The position numbers and the translations under genes are program-made. A stretch of 29,045 bases of DNA from CAYPPG01 sp964412555 (GTDB lineage Bacteria > Hinthialibacterota > Hinthialibacteria > Hinthialibacterales > Hinthialibacteraceae). The stretch spans positions 1 to 29,045 of the forward strand of contig CAYPPG010000083.1 in assembly GCA_964412555.1 (NCBI GenBank). Direction: 5' to 3'. The stretch's first letter is position 1. Each line of letters opens with the position of its first letter. Below are positions 15,633 through 24,142 of this stretch, piece after piece. The notes beneath the pieces are model-generated. The model worked only from the letters and a program-made list of their open reading frames with translations. It was not told the origin of the DNA and made no database searches.

Positions 15633-16005
15633 AATCAACATGACGAATTTGATTGATATCGTCATGGTTTTATTGATCGCATTCATTCTGGTTTCCAATT
15701 TCGTCGATACAGGATTGCATGTCAATCTGCCTCAAGTCAAATATGTCGAAAGCATGGGAAAAGAGAAAATTCTCGTAGAAGTCGATCCCGAAGGTACATT
15801 CGCGTTGAATGGAAATCCTCTCGATGAAACTGAATTGGCCGATCGATTAAAATTATTGAAAGAGGAATATCCGGAAGAATCCGTTTTCATCCAAGCAGAT
15901 GAAACCTCCTTTTATGGAGATGTTGCGAAAGCCATCTCCGCCGCCAGGGAAGCGGAATTCGCGCAGGTGAATTTACCCTTGCGAATGATGAAACAAAAAC
16001 AATGA
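15589..16005 (+). CDS. tolR: TolR (ExbD/TolR family)
   Basis: A 138-residue protein with one N-terminal helix (about 20-38) that includes the motor aspartate D23 in NLIDIVMVLLIAFILV. This residue is equivalent to the essential TolR aspartate that moves protons with TolQ. The periplasmic part (VNLPQV, VEVDPEG, VFIQADETSFYGDV) has the ExbD/TolR fold and can bind peptidoglycan. The start is well fixed, with AAGGAG 6 bases before the ATG. That start lies inside the end of tolQ, and the 44-base overlap is longer than usual and implies that re-initiation is coupled. Confidence 0.93.
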   Translation: MAPRKVRYRSELLTEINMTNLIDIVMVLLIAFILVSNFVDTGLHVNLPQVKYVESMGKEKILVEVDPEGTFALNGNPLDETELADRLKLLKEEYPEESVFIQADETSFYGDVAKAISAAREAEFAQVNLPLRMMKQKQ

Positions 16006-16024
16006 GAGTATCGATCGGTTTATC

Positions 16025-16795
16025 ATGAACGACCGAACAGCAATTATCCTTTCACTTGTCTGCCATGTTGGGATATTTCTGTCTCTGATCATCAGTACTT
16101 GGGCGAATTTACGCACCCCGACAAAGTATATGCCTGTGGATATCATTCCTCTTGAAGTAGAAAAGTCCCAACCTATACCGGAACCACCAAAACCGGAGCC
16201 GGAAGTGAAAAAAGAGCCGGAGGAGAAGAAACCCAAATTGTCGGAAGAAGCCATTCAAATGATGAAAAATCAGTTGAATAAGATGAAAACACCGACAAAG
16301 ACTCCCCGGCCGACGCAAAAACCGAAACCAACGCCTCCACCAACGCGCAGAAAACCTTCGCCGACCCGGACTCCGCTTCCAACGATGGCCGCGACATTGA
16401 TCCCGTTGGAACATCTGAGCAATCTTCCGACACCGGTCCCGGCCGCTCAAATCAAAACTGCCTCGGAATCCCATCAAATTTTTATCGATGCCGATTCACA
16501 GTATGATTTCAGCAGTTATGCCGGTACCCTGAATCATCTATTAAACCGCGCCTGGCGGCCGCCGGCCGTCACACCACCGGAATTACGTGAATATGTGACC
16601 GTCATGTCCTTCGCAATATATCGTGACGGTACCATAGCCAACATAGAAATGGTATCATCTTCAGGATGGCCTTTATTGGATCAAACCGTTCGGGAAGCAG
16701 TGAAACGGGCAAACCCGGTTGAACCCTTGCCCCCAACCTACTCCTCCGCACGGATTCGAGTGAGAGTTCCTTTTGTGTTACCTGCAAATCATTAA
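16025..16795 (+). CDS. tolA: TolA/TonB-like energy transducer
   Basis: A 256-residue protein. The N-terminal helix (about 6-26) carries the SxxxH motif (S10 and H14, SLVCH), which contacts TolQ-TolR. A Pro-, Lys-, Glu- and Thr-rich periplasmic linker (about 40-135) contains repeated PxP runs such as PEPPKPEPEVKKEPEEKKPK. The C-terminal TonB/TolA domain (about 160-253) contains LNHLLNRAWRPP, VTVMSFAIYRDGTIANIEMV and LDQTVREAVKRANP. It spans the periplasm and transmits energy to TolB and Pal. It lacks the long helical domain of E. coli TolA, so the shaft is a Pro-rich TonB style. Its place in the operon supports the TolA role. It starts 19 bases after tolR. Confidence 0.85.
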   Translation: MNDRTAIILSLVCHVGIFLSLIISTWANLRTPTKYMPVDIIPLEVEKSQPIPEPPKPEPEVKKEPEEKKPKLSEEAIQMMKNQLNKMKTPTKTPRPTQKPKPTPPPTRRKPSPTRTPLPTMAATLIPLEHLSNLPTPVPAAQIKTASESHQIFIDADSQYDFSSYAGTLNHLLNRAWRPPAVTPPELREYVTVMSFAIYRDGTIANIEMVSSSGWPLLDQTVREAVKRANPVEPLPPTYSSARIRVRVPFVLPANH

Positions 16796-16810
16796 TATTG
16801 AGGGATTAAT

Positions 16811-18208
16811 ATGAATTGTATCAACTGGTTGAGGTTCTTGTCGTTTGTCGCAGTACTAGGCTGCAGTCTCATTGGGCAGGCACAACAAGCCATCGATGTG
16901 GGTCCCGTCATAAAAGAAGCGGCGCGGCCATCTATTTTGGTCACAAAACCTCACGTCAAATCGGAATTTCCGGATGCAGAGCAGATCGTGCAAGAAGTGT
17001 ATGAGCTATTCGTTTTCGATTTGACTTTTGCCGATGAGTTCCAAGTTTTTGAAGAGACCCCCCAAGCAGAATATCTGAACCGTAATGATTTTGAAAACAA
17101 TGAAATCGATTTCACTGCCTGGAAACAACTGAGAATCAAAGAACAGGGGATGGATTATGTCGTGAAAATCATTCTGGTGCCCCGTGGCTCCGGCTATATG
17201 GAATTGGACCTTCTCGTGTACGACATCGTCTCCGGCCAACGTGTGATCGGAATGGCCTATGGGCAGGAACGACCGTTTCCTATGAAAAATTTGCGCCGGG
17301 CAGGTCACCGCGCAACAGCAAAAATCATTTCGGGTTTGACCAAAGGAGCGGCAATCCCCATCACGGAAACACGGATCGCTTTTGTGAATTATGACACATC
17401 CAAACAAACAAAGGAAATGTTTGTAATGGATTATGATGGCTGGGAAAAAAGTTTGGTTCAAATCACTTTTTTCAATTCGGTCACGGTTTTTCCCGATTGG
17501 TCACCCGATGGTTTGGAATTAGCCTATGTTTCCTACAAAAACGGATGGCCGGATGCGTTTATTCACAATCTGCCCAGCGGGAAAGTCAGTGTACTTGCTC
17601 AATTCAAAGGAACCAACAATACTCCCCGTTGGTTTCCGGATGGGGATCGGCTTGCCATTTCCCTTTCCGCCTTGGAAAATCCGGAAATCTATATCATTGA
17701 ACGTGATGGAGAAAATCCGAAGCGCTTGACTTTCAACCGTGCCATCGATGTTTCTCCGGATGTATCACCGGCGGGCAATCAAATCGCTTTTATTTCCGAC
17801 CGGGTAGGAAGTCAACAAGTCTATGTCATGGATGTGGATGGCGCGAATTTAAGGCGGATTTCCTATGTGGAACGCAAATGCGAAACCCCCATCTGGTCAC
17901 CTGTGCCGGTCGACAATGATTACCGAATCGCCTTTGCCGGACTTTTGAGTAATGGTCAATCCGATATCTACATTACCCGGCCGGATGGAACCGACGTCCG
18001 AACTTTGACGGATGGAATTGGCTCCAATTTAAATCCGACCTGGTCACCGGATGGAAAATACATTGCATTTTCCTCCAATCGATTGGGCAAAACAGAGATC
18101 TTTATCACTTCCAGTAATCCGGACCGATTATTGCCCAATGGGAAGAAGATCCACCGATTGACGTTCCTCCCAGGTGAAAATCTATCACCGGCTTGGACAC
18201 CGAATTGA
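16811..18208 (+). CDS. tolB: TolB, periplasmic beta-propeller of the Tol-Pal system
   Basis: A 465-residue precursor with an N-terminal signal peptide (about 1-26). A possible VLGC lipobox at Cys18 exists, but Ala-rich cleavage is more likely. The TolB N-terminal domain (about 38-165) contains YELFVFDLTFADEFQVFEE and VKIILVPRG. The C-terminal six-bladed propeller (about 185-465) shows WD40-like (PD40) blade signatures: PDWSPDG, PRWFPDG, SPDVSPAG, PIWSP, PTWSPDG and SPAWTPN. TolB binds Pal in the outer membrane and is released from it by TolA pulling. GAGGGA lies 8 bases before the ATG. It follows tolA by 15 bases. Confidence 0.93.
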   Translation: MNCINWLRFLSFVAVLGCSLIGQAQQAIDVGPVIKEAARPSILVTKPHVKSEFPDAEQIVQEVYELFVFDLTFADEFQVFEETPQAEYLNRNDFENNEIDFTAWKQLRIKEQGMDYVVKIILVPRGSGYMELDLLVYDIVSGQRVIGMAYGQERPFPMKNLRRAGHRATAKIISGLTKGAAIPITETRIAFVNYDTSKQTKEMFVMDYDGWEKSLVQITFFNSVTVFPDWSPDGLELAYVSYKNGWPDAFIHNLPSGKVSVLAQFKGTNNTPRWFPDGDRLAISLSALENPEIYIIERDGENPKRLTFNRAIDVSPDVSPAGNQIAFISDRVGSQQVYVMDVDGANLRRISYVERKCETPIWSPVPVDNDYRIAFAGLLSNGQSDIYITRPDGTDVRTLTDGIGSNLNPTWSPDGKYIAFSSNRLGKTEIFITSSNPDRLLPNGKKIHRLTFLPGENLSPAWTPN

Positions 18209-18258
18209 AAAAGTATATGCAAGACATATCTCATGCAGAAACAGGATGAAATCGAACA

Positions 18259-18402
18259 ATGAAAAAACCGAAAATTATGCGAACTTTTTTCATTTCGACT
18301 CTTTTTATTTCTTGTCTTTTCATCCTTCTTCCTGTACGCTATACACACACATTTATAGGTTTTGATGATTTGACTCTTTTTGTCTGTAGAGGAGTGCGGT
18401 AG
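18259..18402 (+). CDS. Possible 47-residue single-helix membrane peptide
   Basis: The reading frame begins ATG-AAA-AAA and encodes a basic N-terminus followed by a hydrophobic run (FFISTLFISCLFILLPV, residues 10-26), then a short tail. It fills most of the 199-base gap between tolB and the first pal-like gene and stops 5 bases before the next ATG. Only a weak GGATGA lies upstream. Short hydrophobic frames arise easily in T-rich gaps, so this may be chance. Confidence 0.25.
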   Translation: MKKPKIMRTFFISTLFISCLFILLPVRYTHTFIGFDDLTLFVCRGVR

Positions 18403-18407
18403 CTTCA

Positions 18408-19025
18408 ATGCCAATGCACCGTTTTCTTGTAATTTTCTGTCTGGTTTTCCTTGCGGCCATTCCCTCGCACATCCACTCCCGTGCGGCAGGCAACGATCTT
18501 TATGAAAAAGCCGATTTAGCGGTAATCAACCATCCTGACTTATTCAAGACTTTCTGGCGGCAAAAAAAACTTCACACCCCGGCGGCTCCAATTTCGAAAG
18601 ACCCAGAACCCGTTGAAAACGGCAATCTCAAAATCGATGTCCCCCGCCACATGAAAGGGCAACCGATTCCACTGAACAAACTCGACAGCAGCCTTGTTCA
18701 AAGAATTTTCTTCAATTACAAAAAAGCGACGTTGAAGCCAAAAGCGCAAAAAGGAATCGAAATAAATTCCGTTTGGCTGAAACAGCATCCTGAATATGAC
18801 ATCTTATTGGAAGGACACTGCGATAAGCGGGGATCCAATGAATATAATTTGGCACTTGGAGAGCGGCGCGCTCACGCGGTTCTTTCCTATATGGAAAGTA
18901 TGGGGATACAAGCGGACCGGTTCTCCATTCGCAGCTGGGGCGAAGAAAAACCTCTTGATCCACGCAACAGCGAATCGGCTTATGCATTAAATCGAAGAGT
19001 GGAATTTTATGCCATTCCCAAATAA
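18408..19025 (+). CDS. Pal-like OmpA-domain protein without a lipobox
   Basis: A 205-residue precursor with an OmpA/Pal domain at about 97-205 (VQRIFFNYKKATLKPKAQKG, LLEGHCDKRGSNEYNLALGERRAHAVLSYM, SIRSWGEEKPLDP, LNRRVEFYAI). The peptidoglycan-binding loop keeps the SNEYNLALGERRA core. The N-terminus is a signal peptide (MHRFLVIFCLVFLAAIPSHIHS) with no cysteine at the cleavage site, so this copy is probably soluble in the periplasm rather than lipid-anchored. The usual FDxDxxxI strand is replaced by FNYKKATL. It lies between tolB and a second Pal gene. GAGGAG is about 14 bases upstream. A paralogue that binds wall or TolB without a membrane anchor is the simplest reading. Confidence 0.85.
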   Translation: MPMHRFLVIFCLVFLAAIPSHIHSRAAGNDLYEKADLAVINHPDLFKTFWRQKKLHTPAAPISKDPEPVENGNLKIDVPRHMKGQPIPLNKLDSSLVQRIFFNYKKATLKPKAQKGIEINSVWLKQHPEYDILLEGHCDKRGSNEYNLALGERRAHAVLSYMESMGIQADRFSIRSWGEEKPLDPRNSESAYALNRRVEFYAIPK

Positions 19026-19106
19026 CAATTCGTATTCAAATCTTGAATTGTGTAGGGCAATTTCATGATTACATCAATAGGGATAGATAAGAGGAGGCTT
19101 TAGTCG

Positions 19107-19673
19107 ATGAATAAGCAGTACAGTTTTTTCATGAGCGGAATTCTAATCTTTGCAATGCTATGTTTCTTTGCGGGCTGTGCTTCTTCTCCCGGTAAAGTAA
19201 GTGGCGCGTATGCAAGAGCAGTCAAAGGAGCCCCGGTTTCTCCCGGAGACAATGGCGGCAGTACCGGCCTGTCAGAACGGCCTTTTGTACCGGAAGGTCA
19301 AATTCCCATTACGCAAGTGCCAGGCGCAGAGGATGCGAATTTGTGCCAGCGCATTCATTTCGATTATGATCAATTCGAAATCAAGTCAGAATGGGAAGAA
19401 TGCCTGAACAACATCGCTTCTTTTCTGGCAAGAAACACAAAGTACATGCTCGTGATCGAAGGTCATTGCGACGAACGTGGATCCAATGAATACAACCTTG
19501 CACTTGGAGAAAAACGAGCCAATGCCGTAGCCGATTATTTAATTCAAAAGGGTATGGATGCCGGAAAAATCGTGACACGCAGTTGGGGAGAAGAACGTCC
19601 TCTCGCACTGGGCCACGATGAAAAAAGTTGGAGTTTAAATCGGCGTGCCGAATTTTTCGTAGTCGCAAAATAA
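19107..19673 (+). CDS. pal: Pal, peptidoglycan-associated outer-membrane lipoprotein
   Basis: A 188-residue precursor with a signal peptide ending in a lipobox FAGC (Cys24), followed by a flexible Gly/Ser/Pro-rich linker. The OmpA domain (about 78-188) contains CQRIHFDYDQFEIKSEWEE, IEGHCDERGSNEYNLALGEKRANAV and RSWGEERPLALGHDEKSWSLNRRAEF, close to E. coli Pal across all main motifs. Pal tethers the outer membrane to peptidoglycan and binds TolB. GAGGAGG lies 10 bases upstream of the ATG. An inverted repeat ACAATTC/GAATTGT (19025-19051) sits in the 81-base gap after the previous gene and may form an mRNA hairpin that changes the ratio of the two Pal proteins. Confidence 0.93.
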   Translation: MNKQYSFFMSGILIFAMLCFFAGCASSPGKVSGAYARAVKGAPVSPGDNGGSTGLSERPFVPEGQIPITQVPGAEDANLCQRIHFDYDQFEIKSEWEECLNNIASFLARNTKYMLVIEGHCDERGSNEYNLALGEKRANAVADYLIQKGMDAGKIVTRSWGEERPLALGHDEKSWSLNRRAEFFVVAK

Positions 19674-19757
19674 ATTTCTTACTGTCCACTTCTTGCTCTT
19701 GTGACAAAAACGTCAATATTCTTTATTACTTTATATAAAAATTGATATATCTCTTCA

Positions 19758-20957
19758 ATGAACATTCTATTCCTCAACCACAATCTGGTTTGGCGAGGAA
19801 CATTTTACCGATGTTTTGGATACGCTCGGGAGCTGGTGAAATTGGGACATTCCGTTGCCCTATGGACCGTTTCCAATGAACCGAACCTATTAGGAAAAGA
19901 ATATTCCCTGGATGGAGTCAACGTCTGGTTAACACCTCGATGGGGATATCTCGGCGACCATGACGGGGGGTATGCAGTTGTCGATAATTTGTCTCGCTTG
20001 ATTCGATCCAATTCTGATCAGTGGGACCTTGTTCACGCTTTTGATCATCGCCCGAATGTTCTACTCCCTTGGCTGTGGATGCACTGCAAACACCGCAAAA
20101 TGCACTCCCATCCATCTCCTTTGTTTCTGAGTGATTGGTGCGATTGGTGGGCTGGAGGAGGAATCACGACGTCAAGACGATCATGGCAAATCGTTGATCA
20201 ATTCGAGCAGTGGATCGAAGAACAAAGCAAATTGATTTCCGATGGTGTTACCGTGATCAGTTCCGTTCTCTATGAGCGTGCCCTTCACATTGGAATTCCA
20301 TCGGATCGATTACTTTGTTTGCCCTCCGGCATTTCAATCGATTCCTTTCCGGTATACAAAAAGAAGGAAAGCCGCAACCGTCTCGGTTTACCGGGTGACG
20401 ATCTTATTTTCGGGTTTATCGGTTTCTCTTTATGGGATTTAGAATATTTAGCCGATGCATTTTCCCTGATCAAAAAAAAGATTCCAAACGCGAAACTTTT
20501 AATCATCGGAGGAGGAGTAGAGGAACGAGCCAAAGACATCTTGCGTCACCGGTTCATTTTACACCAAGATGTCTTTCTTCCCGGTGTCATCCCCTTCCCC
20601 GAAGTTCCCCGATATCTTAGCGCCTGTGATATCCAACTGCTGCCAATGCAGGATACGGTTGCCAACCGTGCCCGAATTCCGAATAAGCTGTTCGATTATT
20701 ACGCTTCCGCCCGTCCCACCATCGCCTCCAATATCGGGGATACGGGAAAATTCGTCCACGAACAACAAACCGGAAAAGTGGCCTCCAATGGAGTGGATGA
20801 ATTCGCAGAGTTATGTGTAGAAATGGCCAAATCACCCGACAGTTGGGTAAAATATGGGAAACAAGCGCGAAAAATGGCGGAAAGCAGCTTCGACTATTCA
20901 AACTTGGCACAATCTCTTCTCGTATTTTACCAAAAACACTTGAATACAAATCGATAA
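19758..20957 (+). CDS. Family 4 (GT-B fold) glycosyltransferase
   Basis: A 399-residue protein without membrane helices. The N-terminal domain opens NILFLNHNLVWRGTFYRCFGYARELVKLGH, and the second domain carries FGFIGFSLWDLEYLADAF and KLLIIGGGVEERAKDIL. The family's nucleotide-sugar site follows as PNKLFDYYASARPTIASNIGD (about 308-328), with neighbouring FPEVPRYLSACDIQLLPM. Such enzymes add sugars to lipid-linked or surface glycans. Donor and acceptor are unknown. No ribosome-binding site is obvious in the AT-rich gap, where TTGTGA (19699-19704) and TTTATT 17 bases later may form a promoter. No other glycan gene is adjacent, so it is not clearly part of a polysaccharide cluster. Confidence 0.85.
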   Translation: MNILFLNHNLVWRGTFYRCFGYARELVKLGHSVALWTVSNEPNLLGKEYSLDGVNVWLTPRWGYLGDHDGGYAVVDNLSRLIRSNSDQWDLVHAFDHRPNVLLPWLWMHCKHRKMHSHPSPLFLSDWCDWWAGGGITTSRRSWQIVDQFEQWIEEQSKLISDGVTVISSVLYERALHIGIPSDRLLCLPSGISIDSFPVYKKKESRNRLGLPGDDLIFGFIGFSLWDLEYLADAFSLIKKKIPNAKLLIIGGGVEERAKDILRHRFILHQDVFLPGVIPFPEVPRYLSACDIQLLPMQDTVANRARIPNKLFDYYASARPTIASNIGDTGKFVHEQQTGKVASNGVDEFAELCVEMAKSPDSWVKYGKQARKMAESSFDYSNLAQSLLVFYQKHLNTNR

Positions 20958-21022
20958 AAATGAACTGCACTTCTCTACATTTGGTTGTGAGTGGAGTATA
21001 ATTTTCGGGTGTCATTAGTGAT

Positions 21023-21034
21023 AGAGAATTCTCT
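21023..21034. promoter_or_regulatory. Perfect 12-base palindrome before the DUF2225 gene
   Basis: AGAGAATTCTCT lies 21 bases after a TATAAT box (20997-21002) in the 127-base gap. The box lacks a good -35. The site is placed as a repressor operator would be, but short AT-rich palindromes are common. Confidence 0.3.
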
Positions 21035-21084
21035 GAATTTATATTCTGACATTTCATAATGACGTATGTTTGTGGAGGTTCTTC

Positions 21085-22125
21085 ATGCCGAAACGTAGAT
21101 CTCTCTGGGCTCGCGAAACACCATGCTTGGTATGTGAAACAACCATGGTCAACTACCAATTCATGGCAAAAAGCATGACGATTGTTTATGACGAGTGGAT
21201 GGTATCCCATTTCCAGCCGGTTGGTGATTATGAGGAATTTTCGGAGCTCTTGAAAACGACGGTATGCCCAAGTTGCCTGACCGCGTCCAATGAATACGGT
21301 TTCGGGGTGGATAACTACAAATATTTTACCCGCAATGTCCGAAAAAATGATCAAATCAAGGAATACTTTCAACGCACTACCGAAGAACGATTCAAGGTCC
21401 TCGCCGACGAGTTCAGCCGCTTTGAAAGAGAATGCGCCATATTGGACGTTCAACATAAACGTCCCGCTCACACACGTACCCGGGCTACATTCGAAAAAAT
21501 ATGGGGACAAAAAGATAAATATGGGGTTCCTTTCTTTACAATGATGTTCAACGAACCTCGTGACCACGCTACAGCCATCGTACTTTCCGCGCTTGACCGT
21601 TACTGTCAGATGATACGCATTGCTTACAATAACGATATTGAACCTGATAATTGGGATTACGAAAGTATAAAAGCCGCTGTGGAAGCGTATTTTTCTGAAA
21701 ACACTCTCTCCATGAAAGCACCAGAACCGCGTTTTTATTTTATGGGAATGAATTATCTCTATTGCATTCAGATGCTCGAAGAATTGATCAAGCATGTCGA
21801 TGAAAGAGATGAAGAAAGACATAAAAAATTAATGAATTCGTATTGGGAAGAAGCGTATAAGGTGATGCAGTTCAGTTTCGATAACGATGACCTGACCGCT
21901 ATCCCCAATGAATTGAAAGACGGAGGCATGAATTTTCTCATGGCAAAATTCCATTTCCGATTTGGAAATGAAGAAGCCGGGAAAAAATGCCTGCGCTATG
22001 CCAAAAATTATGCGGACAACCGCTTAAAATCAATTGCCAACAAGAATCAACAAAACTTCGTCAATGATGTCGACGATATGTTCAAAGAATACTTTGAAAC
22101 CCAAAAAGAAAACGCGGAAGCATAA
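21085..22125 (+). CDS. DUF2225-like protein with a zinc ribbon
   Basis: A 346-residue protein. The N-terminal region has two CxxC pairs, C14/C17 (CLVC) and C61/C64 (CPSC), spaced as in the DUF2225 family and likely to hold one zinc. The rest is helical and rich in Glu, Lys and Tyr, with no recognised catalytic motif (LDRYCQMIRIAY, FYFMGMNYLYCIQMLEELIKH, KFHFRFGNEEAGKKCLRYAKNY). The last part resembles TPR-like helical pairs in spacing. It is cytoplasmic. The ATG at 21085 is chosen because GGAGG lies 7 bases upstream; a TTG at 21070 is less likely. Function is unknown, and this family is widespread but uncharacterised. Confidence 0.65.
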   Translation: MPKRRSLWARETPCLVCETTMVNYQFMAKSMTIVYDEWMVSHFQPVGDYEEFSELLKTTVCPSCLTASNEYGFGVDNYKYFTRNVRKNDQIKEYFQRTTEERFKVLADEFSRFERECAILDVQHKRPAHTRTRATFEKIWGQKDKYGVPFFTMMFNEPRDHATAIVLSALDRYCQMIRIAYNNDIEPDNWDYESIKAAVEAYFSENTLSMKAPEPRFYFMGMNYLYCIQMLEELIKHVDERDEERHKKLMNSYWEEAYKVMQFSFDNDDLTAIPNELKDGGMNFLMAKFHFRFGNEEAGKKCLRYAKNYADNRLKSIANKNQQNFVNDVDDMFKEYFETQKENAEA

Positions 22126-22310
22126 AGTACTTGCCATTTCCCATATCTTTTTCACGATCTGCAATCCTATGAATTACATGGGAAAATCTTGTTCGTTAAC
22201 TCCACTGCGTAAGAGGTTTTATAAACAGATTCTATTGCAGCGGGCATCTGAAATCCAAAATATTCCGATATATTCTATGCATGAAAACCTATTATTATAA
22301 GGATTGAATC

Positions 22311-22868
22311 ATGAAACGACACGACACCCTACTCCGGCGTGACGATACTCTTCTCCTTGTTATCGATTATCAGACCAAACTGGTAAATGCCATGAAAAAT
22401 AAAGACCTTGTTACTGGCGAAATCAACCGCTTAATGGAAGGGATGAGATTATTGAATATTCCGATTTTCATGACGGAACAATATCCAAAAGGGCTTGGCC
22501 CAACGGTGGATGATATCACCTCCGATTTTGATTCGAAATCGATCCTAGAGAAAATGACATTCAGTTGCTGTGCAGATGAAACAATTTTCAAAAAAATGAA
22601 GTCCTTTCAACGAAAACAGATCATCGCAACGGGGATTGAAACACATGTTTGCGTGCTGCAAACCGCTTTGGATCTTCTCGCGAACGGCTATCAAGTTCAT
22701 GTACCGATAACCGCTACCTGTTCACGCAGTGATGAAAATCGGGAGAATGCCTTCAACCGAATGCAACAAGCCGGCGCCATCCTAACCAACGTCGAATCTA
22801 TTCTATTCGAACTTTTGATTCAAGCCGGTACGGATGATTTCAAGGCGGTTCGGAAATTGATGACATGA
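22311..22868 (+). CDS. Isochorismatase-like cysteine hydrolase
   Basis: A 185-residue protein of the isochorismatase-like superfamily. The predicted catalytic triad is D19 (LLVIDYQTKL), K81 (SILEKMTFSC) and C114 (IATGIETHVCVLQTALDL). The last motif is characteristic of the YcaC-like group, which hydrolyses amides or related C-N bonds. The substrate is unknown. AAGGA lies about 8 bases before the ATG. The isomerase gene begins 18 bases after the stop, so the two are probably cotranscribed. The upstream gap of 185 bases shows no other convincing gene. Confidence 0.88.
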   Translation: MKRHDTLLRRDDTLLLVIDYQTKLVNAMKNKDLVTGEINRLMEGMRLLNIPIFMTEQYPKGLGPTVDDITSDFDSKSILEKMTFSCCADETIFKKMKSFQRKQIIATGIETHVCVLQTALDLLANGYQVHVPITATCSRSDENRENAFNRMQQAGAILTNVESILFELLIQAGTDDFKAVRKLMT

Positions 22869-22886
22869 AGGAAAGGAAATATTCAG

Positions 22887-23948
22887 ATGGCCATCGATCT
22901 TAATTCTTTAGAAACACGCCAAACATACGATCCGCAAAACATGCTTGCATGTGTCGAAAATTTCCTGGATCAATGCCGCGAAGGCGAAACACTCGCACGG
23001 AATTTCGAACTACCTCGATTTGAAGGGATTGAACAAGTCGTTATTTGCGGAATGGGTGGTTCCGCGATTGGCGGTGATATACTTCGCGCCTATGTTTCAA
23101 GGGAATCGACAGTTCCGATCGAAGTGGTGCGAAATTACTCGCTACCCCATTATGTCGGTCCCAAAACACTTGTCGTCGCTTCCTCCTATTCAGGAAATAC
23201 GGAAGAAACATTGAGCGCTTATCAGGAAGCGATAAAACGATCGGCGAACATCGTGGCAATTACAACAGGTGGCAAGTTGATGGAACAGTGCCAAAAAAAC
23301 GGGAATCCTTATTTGACGATCCCGGCAGGATACTCGCCTCGAGCGGCATTGGGTTATTCCTTTTTCCCCTTGCTTCTTTTTATGGAACAATGGGGATTCA
23401 TCAAGGATCAATCACCCTCTATGAAAAGTTTGAAAACGACTCTACAGGAAACAATCCAAAACAATCGATATGAAGTTCCCGAATCCGAAAACCCGGCGAA
23501 ACAACTTGCGCGAAAGCTGCTAGGGACCATCCCAATTATTTACGCCGGAGAAGGTCCCTTCCAACCGGTCGCGGCACGCTGGCGGGCGCAATGCAACGAA
23601 AACGCAAAAGTCTTCGCACGGGATTTTTCCATACCGGAAATGAATCATAATGAAATCCTCGGTTGGAATCATCCCTCTTCCGTCCTCAATCATTTCCACA
23701 TCGTTTTTTTACTCGATAAAGGATATCACTCGCAAGTTCAAAAACGGTTCGAGGTCATGGAACCGATTCTCTCACCGGCCGCTCAAGAGATCAGCAAAGT
23801 TCAATCGTTTGGTTCGACACTTCTCGCCCGGCTTTTCTCTCTCCTTTACTTGGGAGATTATGTAAGCGTGTACCTGGCTTATCTCAACCAGCAGGATCCA
23901 ACGCCGATCCCTGCAATCGATCAACTCAAAAACGCGTTGGAAACATAA
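22887..23948 (+). CDS. Bifunctional phosphoglucose/phosphomannose isomerase (SIS domain)
   Basis: A 353-residue cytoplasmic enzyme made of two SIS folds. The first contains VVICGMGGSAIGGDILRAYV (51-70), the glycine-rich phosphate site, and SSYSGNTEETLSAYQEA (99-115). The second contains WRAQCNENAKVFARDFSIPEMNHNEILGW, with the conserved Glu and His of the Pgi/Pmi family. It interconverts glucose-6-P or mannose-6-P with fructose-6-P, linking glycolysis to sugar nucleotide supply. This fits the nearby glycosyltransferases and the GH57 enzyme. AAGGAAAGGA precedes the ATG. After the stop, a short hairpin at 24025-24046 without a T tract may act as an imperfect stop signal. Confidence 0.92.
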   Translation: MAIDLNSLETRQTYDPQNMLACVENFLDQCREGETLARNFELPRFEGIEQVVICGMGGSAIGGDILRAYVSRESTVPIEVVRNYSLPHYVGPKTLVVASSYSGNTEETLSAYQEAIKRSANIVAITTGGKLMEQCQKNGNPYLTIPAGYSPRAALGYSFFPLLLFMEQWGFIKDQSPSMKSLKTTLQETIQNNRYEVPESENPAKQLARKLLGTIPIIYAGEGPFQPVAARWRAQCNENAKVFARDFSIPEMNHNEILGWNHPSSVLNHFHIVFLLDKGYHSQVQKRFEVMEPILSPAAQEISKVQSFGSTLLARLFSLLYLGDYVSVYLAYLNQQDPTPIPAIDQLKNALET

Positions 23949-24074
23949 GATTTATTGGGTACAAAAGGCATTTCATCGGCAACCCCGTTGCATACGCGTC
24001 AACTGACGGACCAGCTATGTGAATCTTCCCGCAATGATCGCGGAAGCTGCGCAATTTTCTCCTGTAGCTATTGA

Positions 24075-24102
24075 TTGAACTTGCCCCATCTCAGGCTAAA
24101 AT
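24075..24102 (+). promoter_or_regulatory. Candidate promoter of the radical SAM-RNase G operon
   Basis: TTGAAC (24075-24080) and TAAAAT (24097-24102) are separated by 16 bases, which predicts a start near 24109 and a 34-base leader before the ATG at 24143. The 194-base gap also holds the hairpin at 24025-24046. Confidence 0.45.
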
Positions 24103-24142
24103 AAAGTTGACCAAAACAATAAACTTTCTTTCAGGATTATTT

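Noticed and set aside
20617..21822. A 401-residue minus-strand frame across the GT4 and DUF2225 genes
   Set aside because: It spans the ends of two plus-strand genes that have family motifs and good starts. The frame is Phe- and His-rich and has no domain.
22034..22300. An 88-residue frame running from the DUF2225 gene into the following gap
   Set aside because: It begins out of frame in the DUF2225 gene and lacks a ribosome-binding site. The part in the gap shows no domain.
24025..24046. Hairpin after the isomerase gene as a terminator
   Set aside because: The stem CTTCC(C)GC/GCGGAAG has a bulge and no T tract directly follows, so it is not listed as a terminator.
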